From Mycolicibacterium baixiangningiae (lineage in GTDB: Bacteria; Actinomycetota; Actinomycetes; Mycobacteriales; Mycobacteriaceae): a DNA stretch of 64,000 nucleotides. Both the position numbers and the translations under genes were made by a program. Every line of letters begins with the position of its first letter. The stretch's first letter is position 1. Shown one piece after another: positions 16,572 through 25,091 of this stretch. The stretch covers positions 2,046,001 through 2,110,000 of the forward strand of contig NZ_CP066218.1 of the NCBI RefSeq assembly GCF_016313185.1, written 5' to 3'. The notes beneath the pieces were generated by a model that did not search any database, was not told the origin of the DNA, and saw only the letters and a program-made list of their open reading frames with translations.

Positions 16572-16584
16572 GAATACGATTCTC
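16570..16584. promoter_or_regulatory. GAGAAT-N3-ATTCTC palindrome upstream of amidohydrolase
   Basis: Inverted repeat of the same hexamers as at 14128 and 14908 but in the opposite orientation, with a 3-bp spacer ACG. It overlaps the ligase stop codon by two bases and ends 22 bp before the amidohydrolase ATG, whose AAAGGAG ribosome-binding site is at 16594-16600. Probably the same regulator, or a distinct one reading a related half-site. Confidence 0.6.
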
Positions 16585-16606
16585 GCAATAAGAAAAGGAG
16601 TGTTTC

Positions 16607-17797
16607 ATGGGGCAACTGTCGCATCGGGTCGACATACCGTTTCCGCTGTTCGACGCGGACAACCATCTCTACGAGCCGCCGGAGGCGATGACCAAGTACC
16701 TCCCGAAGGAGTACAAGGACGTCGTCCAGTACGTCGAGATCAACGGGCGCACCAAGATCGCCCTGCGGGGCCAGATCAGCAACTACATCCCGAACCCCAC
16801 CTTCTCCGTGGTGGCCCAGCCGGGCGCCTGGGAGGAGTACTTCAAGTTCGGCAACCCCGACGGCAAGAGCAAGCGTGAACTCTTCGGCGAGCCGATGCGG
16901 GCCATCCCGGCGTTCTTCGAGCCCGCTCCGCGCCTGGAGAAGATGAACGAGCTGGGTCTCGACCGCACACTGATGTTCCCGACGCTGGCCAGCCTGATCG
17001 AGGAACGGCTGTCCGACGACCCAGTCGCCATCCACGTGATCGTGCACGCGCTCAACGAGTGGCTGCACGAGGTATGGGGCTTCAACTACCAGAACCGCAT
17101 CTTCACCACCCCGGTGATCACGCTGCCGATCGTGGAGAAGGCCATCGAGGAGCTGGAGTGGGCGGTCAAGCGCGGCGCCCGCGCCATCCTGATTCGTCCG
17201 GCTCCGGTGCCCGGCTTCCGCGGTCCCCGGTCGTTCGCCCTGCCCGAATTCGATCCGTTCTGGCAGAAGTGTGTGGAGTACGACATCTTCGTCGGGATGC
17301 ACTCGTCTGACAGTGGCTACTCGCGGTATACCTCCGAGTGGGACGGCGGCGCGCAGGAGATGCTGCCGTTCCAGACCAACGCGATGTCGATCCTCAACGA
17401 GTGGCGGCCGATCCAGGATGCGGTGGCCTCGTGGGTGATTCACGGCGCGCTGTTCCGGTTCCCCACGCTCAAAGTCGGAATCGTCGAGGCCGGGTCGAAG
17501 TGGATGTTCCCCCTGCTCGATTCCATGGCCGAGGTGTACAAAAAGGCGCCGGAAGCCTTCGCGGGCAACCCGATGGAGGAGATCAAGAACCGCATCTACG
17601 TCAGCCCGTTCTACGAGGAGGGCATCGACGACCTGATCAACCTGATCGGGGTGGACCAGGTGCTCTACGGTTCGGACTGGCCGCATCCCGAGGGTCTGGC
17701 CGAGCCGACGCACTACGTGACCGCGCTCGAGCACCTCGCCGTCGAGGACCAGGCGAAGATCATGGGCGGAAACCTCGGGCGTCTCGTCACGACGTGA
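16607..17797 (+). CDS. Amidohydrolase-family TIM-barrel protein (Amidohydro_2)
   Basis: 396 residues. Conserved metal-site pieces in order: FDADNHLYEPPE (N-terminal DxNxH variant), a central HVIVHALNEW helix, GMHSSDSGYS, and the C-terminal GSDWPHPEG Asp. Such proteins act as hydrolases or decarboxylases on carboxylated rings in aromatic and steroid catabolism. Ribosome-binding site AAAGGAG 6 bp upstream. The 3' end overlaps the next ligase by 4 bp (GTGA), so the two are co-translated. Substrate unknown. Confidence 0.88.
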   Translation: MGQLSHRVDIPFPLFDADNHLYEPPEAMTKYLPKEYKDVVQYVEINGRTKIALRGQISNYIPNPTFSVVAQPGAWEEYFKFGNPDGKSKRELFGEPMRAIPAFFEPAPRLEKMNELGLDRTLMFPTLASLIEERLSDDPVAIHVIVHALNEWLHEVWGFNYQNRIFTTPVITLPIVEKAIEELEWAVKRGARAILIRPAPVPGFRGPRSFALPEFDPFWQKCVEYDIFVGMHSSDSGYSRYTSEWDGGAQEMLPFQTNAMSILNEWRPIQDAVASWVIHGALFRFPTLKVGIVEAGSKWMFPLLDSMAEVYKKAPEAFAGNPMEEIKNRIYVSPFYEEGIDDLINLIGVDQVLYGSDWPHPEGLAEPTHYVTALEHLAVEDQAKIMGGNLGRLVTT

Positions 17798-19260
17798 CCT
17801 ACCAGCCCCGCTGGGACACCATCCCCGAGATGGTGTGCAGCGCAGCGGACCGGTTCGGCGACGCGGAAGCGGTCGTCGACGGTCCGCTGCGCTTGTCCTT
17901 TTCGGAGGTTGCCGACCGAATCCATTGTGCGGCAGGCGCGTTCGCCGAGTTCGGAATCGGAAAGGGCGACCGCGCCGCGATCTGGGCGCCGAACTCCGCC
18001 GAATGGATCATCGCGGCGTTCGGCCTGTTGACCGCCGGCGGCGTCCTCGTACCCGTCAACACCCGGTTCAAGTCAGAGGAGGCGGCCGACGTCATCGGCC
18101 GCAGCGGTGCGAAGGCGGTGCTGGTTCAGCAGGGTTTCCTGGACCAGGACTACGCATTGCCTTCCTCGATGCCCGGCCGGGTGCCGCCGGTGATCGACGT
18201 CAAATCCGACTTCCTTTCCAGCGGAGGCCCTTTCGAGCAGCGGGTCGAGGGCTCCGATATCTCCGACATCATCTTCACCTCCGGTACGACCGGCAGGCCC
18301 AAAGGTGTGATGATGAACCACCGGCAGAACCTGCGGCTGTACGAGGAGTGGTGCGACCTCGCCGATCTGCGGCCGGGCGACCGCTATCTGATGGTGAATC
18401 CCTACTTCCACACCTTCGGGTACAAGGCCGGGCTGATCGCGTCGTTCATCCGTGGCGCGACGATGGTGCCGGTTCCGGTGTTCGACGTGGACCGCGTCGT
18501 CGACCTGATCGCGGCCGAACGCATCACCATGCTGCCCGGTCCGCCGACGCTCTATCACTCCCTGCTGGCGGTCGAGGACAAGACGAAGCTGGCCACGTTG
18601 CGTGCCGGTGTGACGGGGGCGGCCGACATCCCGGTCGAACTGGTGCGTCGGGTCCTCGAAGAGCTGCCGTTCCAGACGCTGGCGACCGGATACGGGCTCA
18701 CCGAGGCGGGTACGGCCACGTTGTCGCGGCCCGGCGACTCGTTCACCGACATCGCCACCACGGTCGGTACCGCGTGCGACGGGGTCGAGGTCCGCATCGC
18801 CGATGACGGTGAAGTGCTGGTGCGCGGTTACAGCGTCATGCAGGGCTACCTCGACGATCCGGCGGCGACCGCGGAGTCGATCGATGCGGACGGCTGGTTG
18901 CACACGGGGGATCTCGGCACGCTCGACGACGCCGGCCGCCTGCGCATCGTCGGCCGCAAGAAGGACATGTTCATCGTGGGCGGATTCAACGCCTACCCCG
19001 CCGAGATCGAGGGTTTCCTGCTCGAGCATCCGGCTGTCGCCCAGGTCGCCGTCATCGGTGTGCCCGATGAACGGATGGGTCAGGTCGGCAAGGCGTTCGT
19101 GGTGCCACAGCGCGGTGCGCCGGCGCCGATCACCGCGGACGAGCTCGTCGCCTGGAGTCGGGAACGCATGGCAGGATTCAAGGTCCCGCGGTATGTAGAG
19201 TTCCTCGAGGGGCTGCCGCTCAATGCCACCGGTAAGGTCATGAAGAGCGAATTGCGCTGA
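17794..19260 (+). CDS. Acyl-CoA ligase, FadD3-like
   Basis: 488 residues from GTG 17794, which overlaps the previous stop; the much longer open frame upstream lies inside the amidohydrolase and is not coding. Signatures: P-loop TSGTTGRPKG (162-171), NPYFHTFGYKAGLIASF, LPGPPTLYHSLL, ATGYGLTEAG, GWLHTGDLGTLDDAG, and C-terminal lysine in NATGKVMK. The NP(Y/F)FH.FGYKAG and LPGPPT segments resemble FadD3, which activates the steroid C/D-ring propionate HIP, so a cyclic carboxylic acid substrate is likely; orthology to FadD3 is not claimed. Confidence 0.9.
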   Translation: MTYQPRWDTIPEMVCSAADRFGDAEAVVDGPLRLSFSEVADRIHCAAGAFAEFGIGKGDRAAIWAPNSAEWIIAAFGLLTAGGVLVPVNTRFKSEEAADVIGRSGAKAVLVQQGFLDQDYALPSSMPGRVPPVIDVKSDFLSSGGPFEQRVEGSDISDIIFTSGTTGRPKGVMMNHRQNLRLYEEWCDLADLRPGDRYLMVNPYFHTFGYKAGLIASFIRGATMVPVPVFDVDRVVDLIAAERITMLPGPPTLYHSLLAVEDKTKLATLRAGVTGAADIPVELVRRVLEELPFQTLATGYGLTEAGTATLSRPGDSFTDIATTVGTACDGVEVRIADDGEVLVRGYSVMQGYLDDPAATAESIDADGWLHTGDLGTLDDAGRLRIVGRKKDMFIVGGFNAYPAEIEGFLLEHPAVAQVAVIGVPDERMGQVGKAFVVPQRGAPAPITADELVAWSRERMAGFKVPRYVEFLEGLPLNATGKVMKSELR

Positions 19261-19333
19261 GCGCACGCACAGCGCGTAAACCGCATTTCCGCAGGAAGCG
19301 CTGCGTCTGAACCCCATTACCGATGCGCTATCG

Positions 19334-19349
19334 TCGGTATCATTACCGA
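19334..19349. promoter_or_regulatory. TCGGTA-N4-TACCGA palindrome upstream of mas genes
   Basis: Perfect 6-bp inverted repeat spaced by TCAT, in the 139-bp gap between the fadD3-like gene and the first mas gene; a further half-site TTACCGA lies at 19317-19323. It suggests the mas genes have their own regulated promoter, different from the ATTCTC/GAGAAT sites. Confidence 0.55.
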
Positions 19350-19399
19350 AAACTGAAAATGCCGTTCTCGCGAAGAAGTACTCCCAGACAGGAGGTCGC

Positions 19400-20254
19400 A
19401 TGCCGTTCCGCAAGCGCGCCTCGCCCCTCCTCGGCGGCGATCAGGTAGACGACGAGCGTGTCGATGGGGCCGAGGTGGTCGACGACGACGCGACGGCGCT
19501 GGCCGAGGAAGCCGAGGCCGAGGCCGCCGAAGCGGAGGCGATGGCCGCCGCCGCCCGTGCCCGCGCGAGGGCGATCCGGTTGCGCCGCGCCGCCTCGGCG
19601 CCCGCGCCTGTCGAGGCCGAGGCGAAAGACCCCGAACCCACACCCGTTGTGGCCGCCGAACCGGACGCAACGACCGACGCTGATACGACCGACGCTGATA
19701 CGACCGACGTCGAACCGGTTGACGAAGCCCCGGCCGATGAGCAGCTGCAGCGTCGGGCGCGACCCCCGGTGTGGAAGGTCGTCGCTGCGACGGTGGCGGT
19801 GCTGTGCACCCTGGCGCTGCTCACCGTCAGCGGACTGATGATCTGGCAACACACCGAGACCGAGAAGCACAACCGGACCGCGGCCGAATTCGAGGCGGCG
19901 GGGCGTCAAGGCGCGGTGACACTGATGTCGTTGAACTTCAATTCCGCCAAGGACGACATCCAGCGCATCATCGACAACACCACCGGACAATTCAAGAAGG
20001 ACTTCGAACAGCAGGCGGAGGATTTCAACCAGGTGGCACAGGAGTCGAAGGTGGTCACCGAGGTGACCGTCAAGGGCGCCGCCGTGGAATCCATTGCCGA
20101 CGACGCCAACTCGGGCGTGGTCCTGGTGGCCGCCGAGACCAAGGTGACCAACGCCGCCGGCGCCAAGCAAGAGCCCCGCGCGTGGCGACTCAGCGTGAAT
20201 CTGGCCCGAGAAGGTGACCAGCTCAAGATGTCGAAAGTGGAGTTCGTGCCGTGA
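19400..20254 (+). CDS. Mce-associated membrane protein (Mas), charged N-terminus
   Basis: 284 residues; ribosome-binding site GGAGG 6 bp before the ATG. Cytoplasmic N-terminal region of ~120 residues, Ala/Glu/Asp rich with an EAEAEAAEAEA-like coiled segment and direct repeats of DADTTDADTTD; one membrane segment (about 130-152, VAATVAVLCTLALLTVSGLM); then a ~130-residue extracytoplasmic NTF2-like domain (FNSAKDDIQRIIDNTTGQF). These are hallmarks of Mas proteins that accompany Mce transporters. Followed by a second Mas gene with a 4-bp overlap. Separated from mceF by 13 kb, which is unusual. Confidence 0.88.
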   Translation: MPFRKRASPLLGGDQVDDERVDGAEVVDDDATALAEEAEAEAAEAEAMAAAARARARAIRLRRAASAPAPVEAEAKDPEPTPVVAAEPDATTDADTTDADTTDVEPVDEAPADEQLQRRARPPVWKVVAATVAVLCTLALLTVSGLMIWQHTETEKHNRTAAEFEAAGRQGAVTLMSLNFNSAKDDIQRIIDNTTGQFKKDFEQQAEDFNQVAQESKVVTEVTVKGAAVESIADDANSGVVLVAAETKVTNAAGAKQEPRAWRLSVNLAREGDQLKMSKVEFVP

Positions 20255-20871
20255 GCGCAGACGACAAGCCCGACACCGACACCGCCGCCGAGGCCGGATC
20301 GCCGGCCGTCGAGACCGACGCCGTCGAGACCGACACCCACGCCGACACCGCGGAGCCGGCGCCCCCGACCCGCACCCGACGCACCACGCGAGTCAGCATC
20401 ACCGCGATCGTGCTGGCGGTCGCGTTGGTGGCTTCCGCGGCGTTGACGGGCTGGCTGTACTTCACCCAGTACCGCCCCGACCAGCAGATCAGCCAGGCAG
20501 TCAGTGATTCGGTGCTCACCACGGCCAAGGACGGCACCGTCGCGCTGCTGTCGTATTCGCCGGACAGCCTCGAACAGGATTTCACGGCGGCCAAGTCGCG
20601 GTTGACCGGTGACTTCCTTTCGTACTACACGCAATTCACCCAGGACATCGTCACTCCGGCGGCCAAGCAGAAGTCGGTGAAGACGACAGCGGCGGTGGTG
20701 CGTGCCGCGGTGTCGCAGCTGACGCCGGGGTCGGCCGAAGTGCTGGTGTTCATCAACCAGAACACCACGAGCGCGGAGAACCCTGAGGGCGCCTTCGCGA
20801 TGAGTGCGGTCCGGGTCGGCTTGACCAGGATCAACGGCGCTTGGCTCATATCCTCGTTCGACCCGGTCTAG
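20251..20871 (+). CDS. Mce-associated membrane protein (Mas)
   Basis: 206 residues from GTG 20251 (GTGA overlap with the preceding mas gene). Acidic Ala/Thr/Asp-rich cytoplasmic N-terminus, one membrane segment (about 49-70, ITAIVLAVALVASAALTGWLYF), then an NTF2-like periplasmic domain with SYSPDSLEQDFTAAKSRL matching the same region of its neighbour. Pairs of Mas proteins are normal after mceF. Presumed to stabilise the Mce complex. Confidence 0.88.
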   Translation: MSADDKPDTDTAAEAGSPAVETDAVETDTHADTAEPAPPTRTRRTTRVSITAIVLAVALVASAALTGWLYFTQYRPDQQISQAVSDSVLTTAKDGTVALLSYSPDSLEQDFTAAKSRLTGDFLSYYTQFTQDIVTPAAKQKSVKTTAAVVRAAVSQLTPGSAEVLVFINQNTTSAENPEGAFAMSAVRVGLTRINGAWLISSFDPV

Positions 20872-20932
20872 AAAACGGGTCACCCCCCCGCGCGGTGAGA
20901 ATGTAGCCGCACGCCAGGGAGAAGAGGGACAC

Positions 20933-22192
20933 GTGAGCAACGTCGAGTCAACCGTCGGCAGCCCGACACCCGCGCACCGGCTGCGCCGCATGGTGGGCCG
21001 CGATCCGCACGAACCGCACCGGACGGCCACACCGCTTGAACTTCTGTTCGACCTCACCTTCGTCGTCGCGTTCGGCATCGCCGCGTCGCAGTTCGCGCAC
21101 CTGCTCGCCGAAGACCACCTCGGCGCGGGCCTGACCGGATTCGCCTTCGCCACGTTCTCGATCTGCTGGGCGTGGATCAACTTCAGCTGGTTCGCGTCGG
21201 CCTACGACACCGACGACTGGGTCTACCGGCTGTTGACGATGCTGCAGATGGTGGGCGTGATCGTCCTCGCGCTCGGTCTGCCGCAGATGTTCGCCTCGCT
21301 CGAACACGGCGGACAGGTCGACAACGCGGTCCTGGTGGCCGGTTACGTCGTCATGCGGATCGCGCTCGTCGCACAGTGGCTGCGGGCAGCCGCCCAGGAT
21401 CCCGCGCGGAGATCGGCCTGCCTGACCTACGCCGCTGCAGTGACAGTCGCGCAGATCGGCTGGGCCGCACAGATCTTCATACCGACCTCGGCTGGCGTGT
21501 TCTTCCTGTGCGTCGTGGTTCTGGTCGCTGTGGAGTTGTCCGGGCCGGTGGTCGCGGAGCGCCGGATGAGCGGAACGCCGTGGCACGCGCATCACATCGT
21601 CGAGAGGTACGGGCTGCTGGCGATCATCGCCCTGGGCGAGGGCGTGGTCGGCACGGTCGCCTCGATCTCGGCCGCCGTAGGGGCGCAGGGGTGGTCGACG
21701 GACGCCGTGCTCGTTGCGGTTGCGGGCACCGGTCTGACGTTCGGGATGTGGTGGGTGTACTTCCTGGTGCCGCACGCCGATCTTCTGCATGCCGACCGCG
21801 CCGCCTCGTTCTGGTTCGGCTACCTGCACATCCCGGTGTTCGGCGCGATCGTGGCGACCGGGGCAGGCCTGCACGCCGCCGCGTATTTCATCGAGCATCA
21901 CTCGAAGCTGAGTTCGGTACTGACCGTCGCGACGGTCGCCGTGCCGGTCGGGGTCTACCACATCGGCCTCTACATCCTCTACGCGTTGCTGGCGCGGTCG
22001 GTCAACGCCTTCCACGGATCTCTCGTCGTCGGGACGGTCGCGGTGCTCGTCGGGGCGGTGTGGCTGGCCGCCGGCGGGTTGCCGATGGCGGTGTGTCTGG
22101 TGATCGTGACGCTGGCACCGGTGGTCACAGTGCTCGGATACGAGGCGACCGGTCGTCGTCACCTCAACGCTCGCGCGGGCGAGGGTGCCTAG
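20933..22192 (+). CDS. Low temperature requirement A (LtrA) family membrane protein
   Basis: 419 residues, GTG start with an upstream AGGGAGAAGAGG purine-rich ribosome-binding site. About ten membrane segments. The N-terminal RDPHEPHRTATPLELLFDL motif followed by TFVVAFGIAASQ is diagnostic of LtrA proteins; a second conserved block is HHIVERYGLLAIIALGEGV. LtrA was named from a Listeria cold-growth mutant; its biochemical role is unknown. No obvious link to the neighbouring lipid genes. Confidence 0.9.
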   Translation: MSNVESTVGSPTPAHRLRRMVGRDPHEPHRTATPLELLFDLTFVVAFGIAASQFAHLLAEDHLGAGLTGFAFATFSICWAWINFSWFASAYDTDDWVYRLLTMLQMVGVIVLALGLPQMFASLEHGGQVDNAVLVAGYVVMRIALVAQWLRAAAQDPARRSACLTYAAAVTVAQIGWAAQIFIPTSAGVFFLCVVVLVAVELSGPVVAERRMSGTPWHAHHIVERYGLLAIIALGEGVVGTVASISAAVGAQGWSTDAVLVAVAGTGLTFGMWWVYFLVPHADLLHADRAASFWFGYLHIPVFGAIVATGAGLHAAAYFIEHHSKLSSVLTVATVAVPVGVYHIGLYILYALLARSVNAFHGSLVVGTVAVLVGAVWLAAGGLPMAVCLVIVTLAPVVTVLGYEATGRRHLNARAGEGA

Positions 22193-22267
22193 CGCCCTGC
22201 TCAGCCGGGTTTAGCCGATGTGCCCGTGGGCAAGTCCCTCGGTAGCCGACGGACATGGGAGGCCGCG

Positions 22268-22687
22268 ATGCCGAAGACCACCAAGGGCGGTCAGGCCAAG
22301 AAGAGTGAACTGCCCAGCACCCTGAAGAAGTCGGACGCCAAGGCTCAGCGGACGTTCGCCAAGGCCCACGATTCCGCCGCCGACGAGTACGGCGATGCCG
22401 AACGGGCGCACCGGGTGGCGTACAGCGCGCTGAAGCACAGCTACGAGAAGGTCGGCGACCACTGGGAGCCCAAGGACGAGAAGGGCCCGTCGGACACGCG
22501 GGCGGAGAGTGGCGGACCGAACGCCAAGGGTGAAACCGCCGAAGGCGTCAACGCCAACGCGTCGAAGAAACATCTCGTCGAGGTGGCCCGGCGCCTCGAC
22601 ATCTCCGGCCGCTCGACGATGACCAAGGACGAACTGGTCGCCGCGATCAAGAAGGCCAACCGGCGCGAGTCCGCCCGCAAGCGTTAG
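22268..22687 (+). CDS. ChaB-like protein with C-terminal Rho-N/SAP-like segment
   Basis: 139 residues from the ATG at 22268. The N-terminal half (about residues 13-65, STLKKSDAKAQRTFAKAHDS through EDAERAHRVAYSALKHSYEK-like helices) matches the ChaB fold; a Gly/Glu-rich linker follows; the last ~40 residues (KKHLVEVARRLDISGRSTMT then KDELVAAIKKANRR) look like a Rho N-terminal or SAP-like helix-extended-loop-helix that binds nucleic acid. Very basic and soluble. ChaB was proposed to regulate a cation antiporter, but the combination here suggests a nucleic-acid or stress role. Its 3' end overlaps the convergent MFS gene by 4 bp. Confidence 0.82.
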   Translation: MPKTTKGGQAKKSELPSTLKKSDAKAQRTFAKAHDSAADEYGDAERAHRVAYSALKHSYEKVGDHWEPKDEKGPSDTRAESGGPNAKGETAEGVNANASKKHLVEVARRLDISGRSTMTKDELVAAIKKANRRESARKR

Positions 22688-23964
22688 CGATCCGCGCGCG
22701 GCGCGAGATTGGCGTCGAAGCCCTCGAGCAGTATGCGCTCCTGTTCGAGCTTCATCACCCGGCGCGTTTTACGGCGGGTGATCAGGATCCCGGCCGTGGC
22801 CAGCGTCCACACCGCGTACTGCGCCGTCCAGGCCCACCGGAACGTATCGAACGAGTAACCACCTGCGGCGTCCAGGATCTGGCCCATCGCCTGCATCAAC
22901 AGCAGCGAGGCGAGGAAGCCGCCCATGTTCACCATTCCCTGGGCGGTGCCCAGGGTGGCGCTCGGGTTGAAGGTGCGCGCGAAGTCGAAGCCGACCATCG
23001 ATCCCGGTCCGCCGACCGAGATGACGACGACGAGCGTCACCAGCAGCCACAGCGGGGCGGGGCCGGGCAGGGCGAGCACGATGGCCCAGATGAGCGCATT
23101 GGAGCCGATGATGCCCAGCACCAGCCACGATCTGCGGTGCGGGTGCCTGCCGGTGAAGATGCCGATCGCGACGCCGGCCACGATGGCCGCCAGCACGGAG
23201 ACCGACAGCAGGGAACCGGCCGCCGACCTCGACAGGCCCTGCGCGGCCGTCAGGTAGGGAACTCCCCACATCAGGGCGAACACCGTGACCGAAAACTGCG
23301 TACCCATGTGGGTGAAGAAGCCCAGCCGGGTCCCCGGCCGCAGCCACACCGTCTTGACGCTGCGCAGAGTGTCGCCGATGGAGTTCGTCGATTCCGGGAC
23401 ATGCCGCCCGGACGGGGTGTCCTTGACCAGCGCGAGCGTCAGCACCATGGCCACCAGGCCGAATGCCGCCGCCGAGGTGTAGGCCGTGGTCCATCCGGCG
23501 ACGCCGAGGATCGCCAGGAACGGCACCGCGGAGAGCACCTGGCCGAGCTGTCCGCAGAAGCCGGTCAGCTGCGTGACGAGTGGAACCTGTTTCGGCGAGA
23601 ACCAGTGCGGAACCAACCGGAGCACCGAGATGAACGTCAGCGCGTCGCCGAGACCCAGGACCGCCCTGGCTGCGATCGCGGCAGGCAGTGACTCACTGAC
23701 CGCCAGGGTTAGCTGACCGGACGCCATCAGCGCCGCTCCGAGGACGATCAGCACCTTGGATCCGAAGCGGTCCAGAAGGAGGCCCGCGGGTACCTGCGCA
23801 CCGGCATACACCACGACTTGCAGGACGACGAAGGTGGCCAGGACGCTCGGAGTGGCGGAGAACCGCTCGCCGGCGTCGAGGCCGGAGACCCCCAGGGTGG
23901 TGCGGTCCATCACCGCGACGATGTAGGCCAGCAATCCGGTGGCCCACACGATCCAGGGGCGCAC
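22684..23964 (-). CDS. Major facilitator superfamily transporter
   Basis: 426 residues from GTG 23964, chosen because GGAGGG lies 7 bp upstream and the first membrane segment then begins at residue 4; the frame is open ~56 codons further but that part looks non-globular. Twelve membrane segments; MFS loop motif LLLDRFGSKVLIVLG after TM2 and a large central loop with VKDTPSGRHVPES. Anion:cation symporter or hexuronate-like subfamily is possible. C-terminus is basic. Transported substrate unknown. Divergent from a MerR regulator 323 bp away. Confidence 0.88.
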   Translation of the reverse strand: MRPWIVWATGLLAYIVAVMDRTTLGVSGLDAGERFSATPSVLATFVVLQVVVYAGAQVPAGLLLDRFGSKVLIVLGAALMASGQLTLAVSESLPAAIAARAVLGLGDALTFISVLRLVPHWFSPKQVPLVTQLTGFCGQLGQVLSAVPFLAILGVAGWTTAYTSAAAFGLVAMVLTLALVKDTPSGRHVPESTNSIGDTLRSVKTVWLRPGTRLGFFTHMGTQFSVTVFALMWGVPYLTAAQGLSRSAAGSLLSVSVLAAIVAGVAIGIFTGRHPHRRSWLVLGIIGSNALIWAIVLALPGPAPLWLLVTLVVVISVGGPGSMVGFDFARTFNPSATLGTAQGMVNMGGFLASLLLMQAMGQILDAAGGYSFDTFRWAWTAQYAVWTLATAGILITRRKTRRVMKLEQERILLEGFDANLAPRADR

Positions 23965-24287
23965 TCGGAAACCCTCCGTCGATTGGCTGATGTCTGCGTT
24001 CCATCGTGTCCCAGGCGCTGGGCCGTTGACGACTCCGTGGACTGTGACATTCGCTGCGGCCGGCCGACGGAGGCCTGGGCCGTTGACCTCGGAGTTGGCT
24101 GAAAATGCACTTTTATGTTCAGTGGTGCGCATGAGGTTTGATGTTGTTCCTGCTCATCGGCTGTAGTGAGCCTGACGACGGAATTACGGCACAAGATCGG
24201 CTGAGTTCGCTCGTTTCGCCGCACCGCGGGTACAGTGACTTGTGCCGCGGTTCGATGCACGACGCGCGCGAAAGGAGGAGCGTGGAC
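23965..24287. other. Divergent intergenic region MFS / merR
   Basis: No gene seen. Contains an imperfect inverted repeat CTGAAAAT (24099-24106) / ATGTTCAG (24115-24122), 7 of 8 complementary, in an AT-rich patch that stands out from the GC-rich surroundings and may be the MFS promoter or an operator. Nearer the merR start are two similar GCACCGCGG and GTGCCGCGG blocks (around 24221-24250) flanking TACAGTGACT. A typical long-spaced MerR promoter could not be placed with confidence. Confidence 0.4.
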
Positions 24288-25031
24288 GTGATCGAGTACC
24301 GGCTGAACGAGTTGGCTCGGATCTCAGGGGTCAGTACGCGCAATATCCGCGCATACCGGGAGCGCGGGTTGCTCGACCCGCCGCGCCGTCAGGGCCGCTC
24401 GGCCTTCTACAACGCCTATCACCTGGCTCAGCTCGACACGATCAACCAGCTCCTGCGCCGGGGATTCAGTTCCGCCCACATCGCGGAGTTCTTCGCGAGC
24501 ATGCGCGCCGGTGCCGACCTGGCCGACATCCTGGGCTTGCAGCGCTCGCTGTTCGCCGCCGAGGGTGGGCACGACGAGCAGCCGCCGACGGCTCGCGCCC
24601 TCGACGTCGACGCCACCTGCGAGGAGGCGGACCAACTGGTGGCTTACGGCCTCGCCGAGATCGTCGAGGGCAGCCTCGTGTTCCTGGATCCGTCGATCGC
24701 CGAGATCGTCAGCCGCGCACCCGATCCGATGCTCTACATTCGGGCCATCGTGCGCATCGTGGCATCCACCCGGCGCGACGTTGACACCCTGGCCGGGGTC
24801 GTGGCCGAGGCGCTGCAGGAGTGCATCGAGGCCCGCTTTGGACCTGATCAAACACCGGAGCCGCTGGAGATGCACCGGATGGTGCAGGACTACCGGGAGC
24901 TGGCCAACAGGCTGGTCGCCCGTCACCTCGACGAGGCGCTGCACGCCCAGATGTCATGGCCGTGCGGCGACGAGCGCATCGCAGGCAGTGCGCGGCCGGC
25001 ACCTCCGCAGGCGGTCCGCGAAGGAAACTGA
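24288..25031 (+). CDS. MerR-family transcriptional regulator
   Basis: 247 residues from GTG 24288, 9 bp after AAAGGAGG; GTG 24282 is an alternative but its spacing is only 3 bp. N-terminal winged HTH begins at once (YRLNELARISGVSTRNIRAY, about 4-23) with RERGLLDPPRR wing, then a long C-terminal domain of ~170 residues with no Cys cluster, so this is not a classical metal sensor. The effector is unknown. Divergent from the MFS gene, which is the natural candidate target. Confidence 0.88.
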   Translation: MIEYRLNELARISGVSTRNIRAYRERGLLDPPRRQGRSAFYNAYHLAQLDTINQLLRRGFSSAHIAEFFASMRAGADLADILGLQRSLFAAEGGHDEQPPTARALDVDATCEEADQLVAYGLAEIVEGSLVFLDPSIAEIVSRAPDPMLYIRAIVRIVASTRRDVDTLAGVVAEALQECIEARFGPDQTPEPLEMHRMVQDYRELANRLVARHLDEALHAQMSWPCGDERIAGSARPAPPQAVREGN

Positions 25032-25091
25032 TACGAGAGTGGCCAGTGGCGTTGATGTGAAACGTGAGGTCGCCGTCGTAGTCTGTTTCGC

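Noticed and set aside
17338..17793. N-terminal extension of the FadD3-like ligase by ~150 residues
   Set aside because: The extension overlaps the amidohydrolase in another frame and is Arg/Gly-rich; the GTG at 17794 gives a normal ligase N-terminus.
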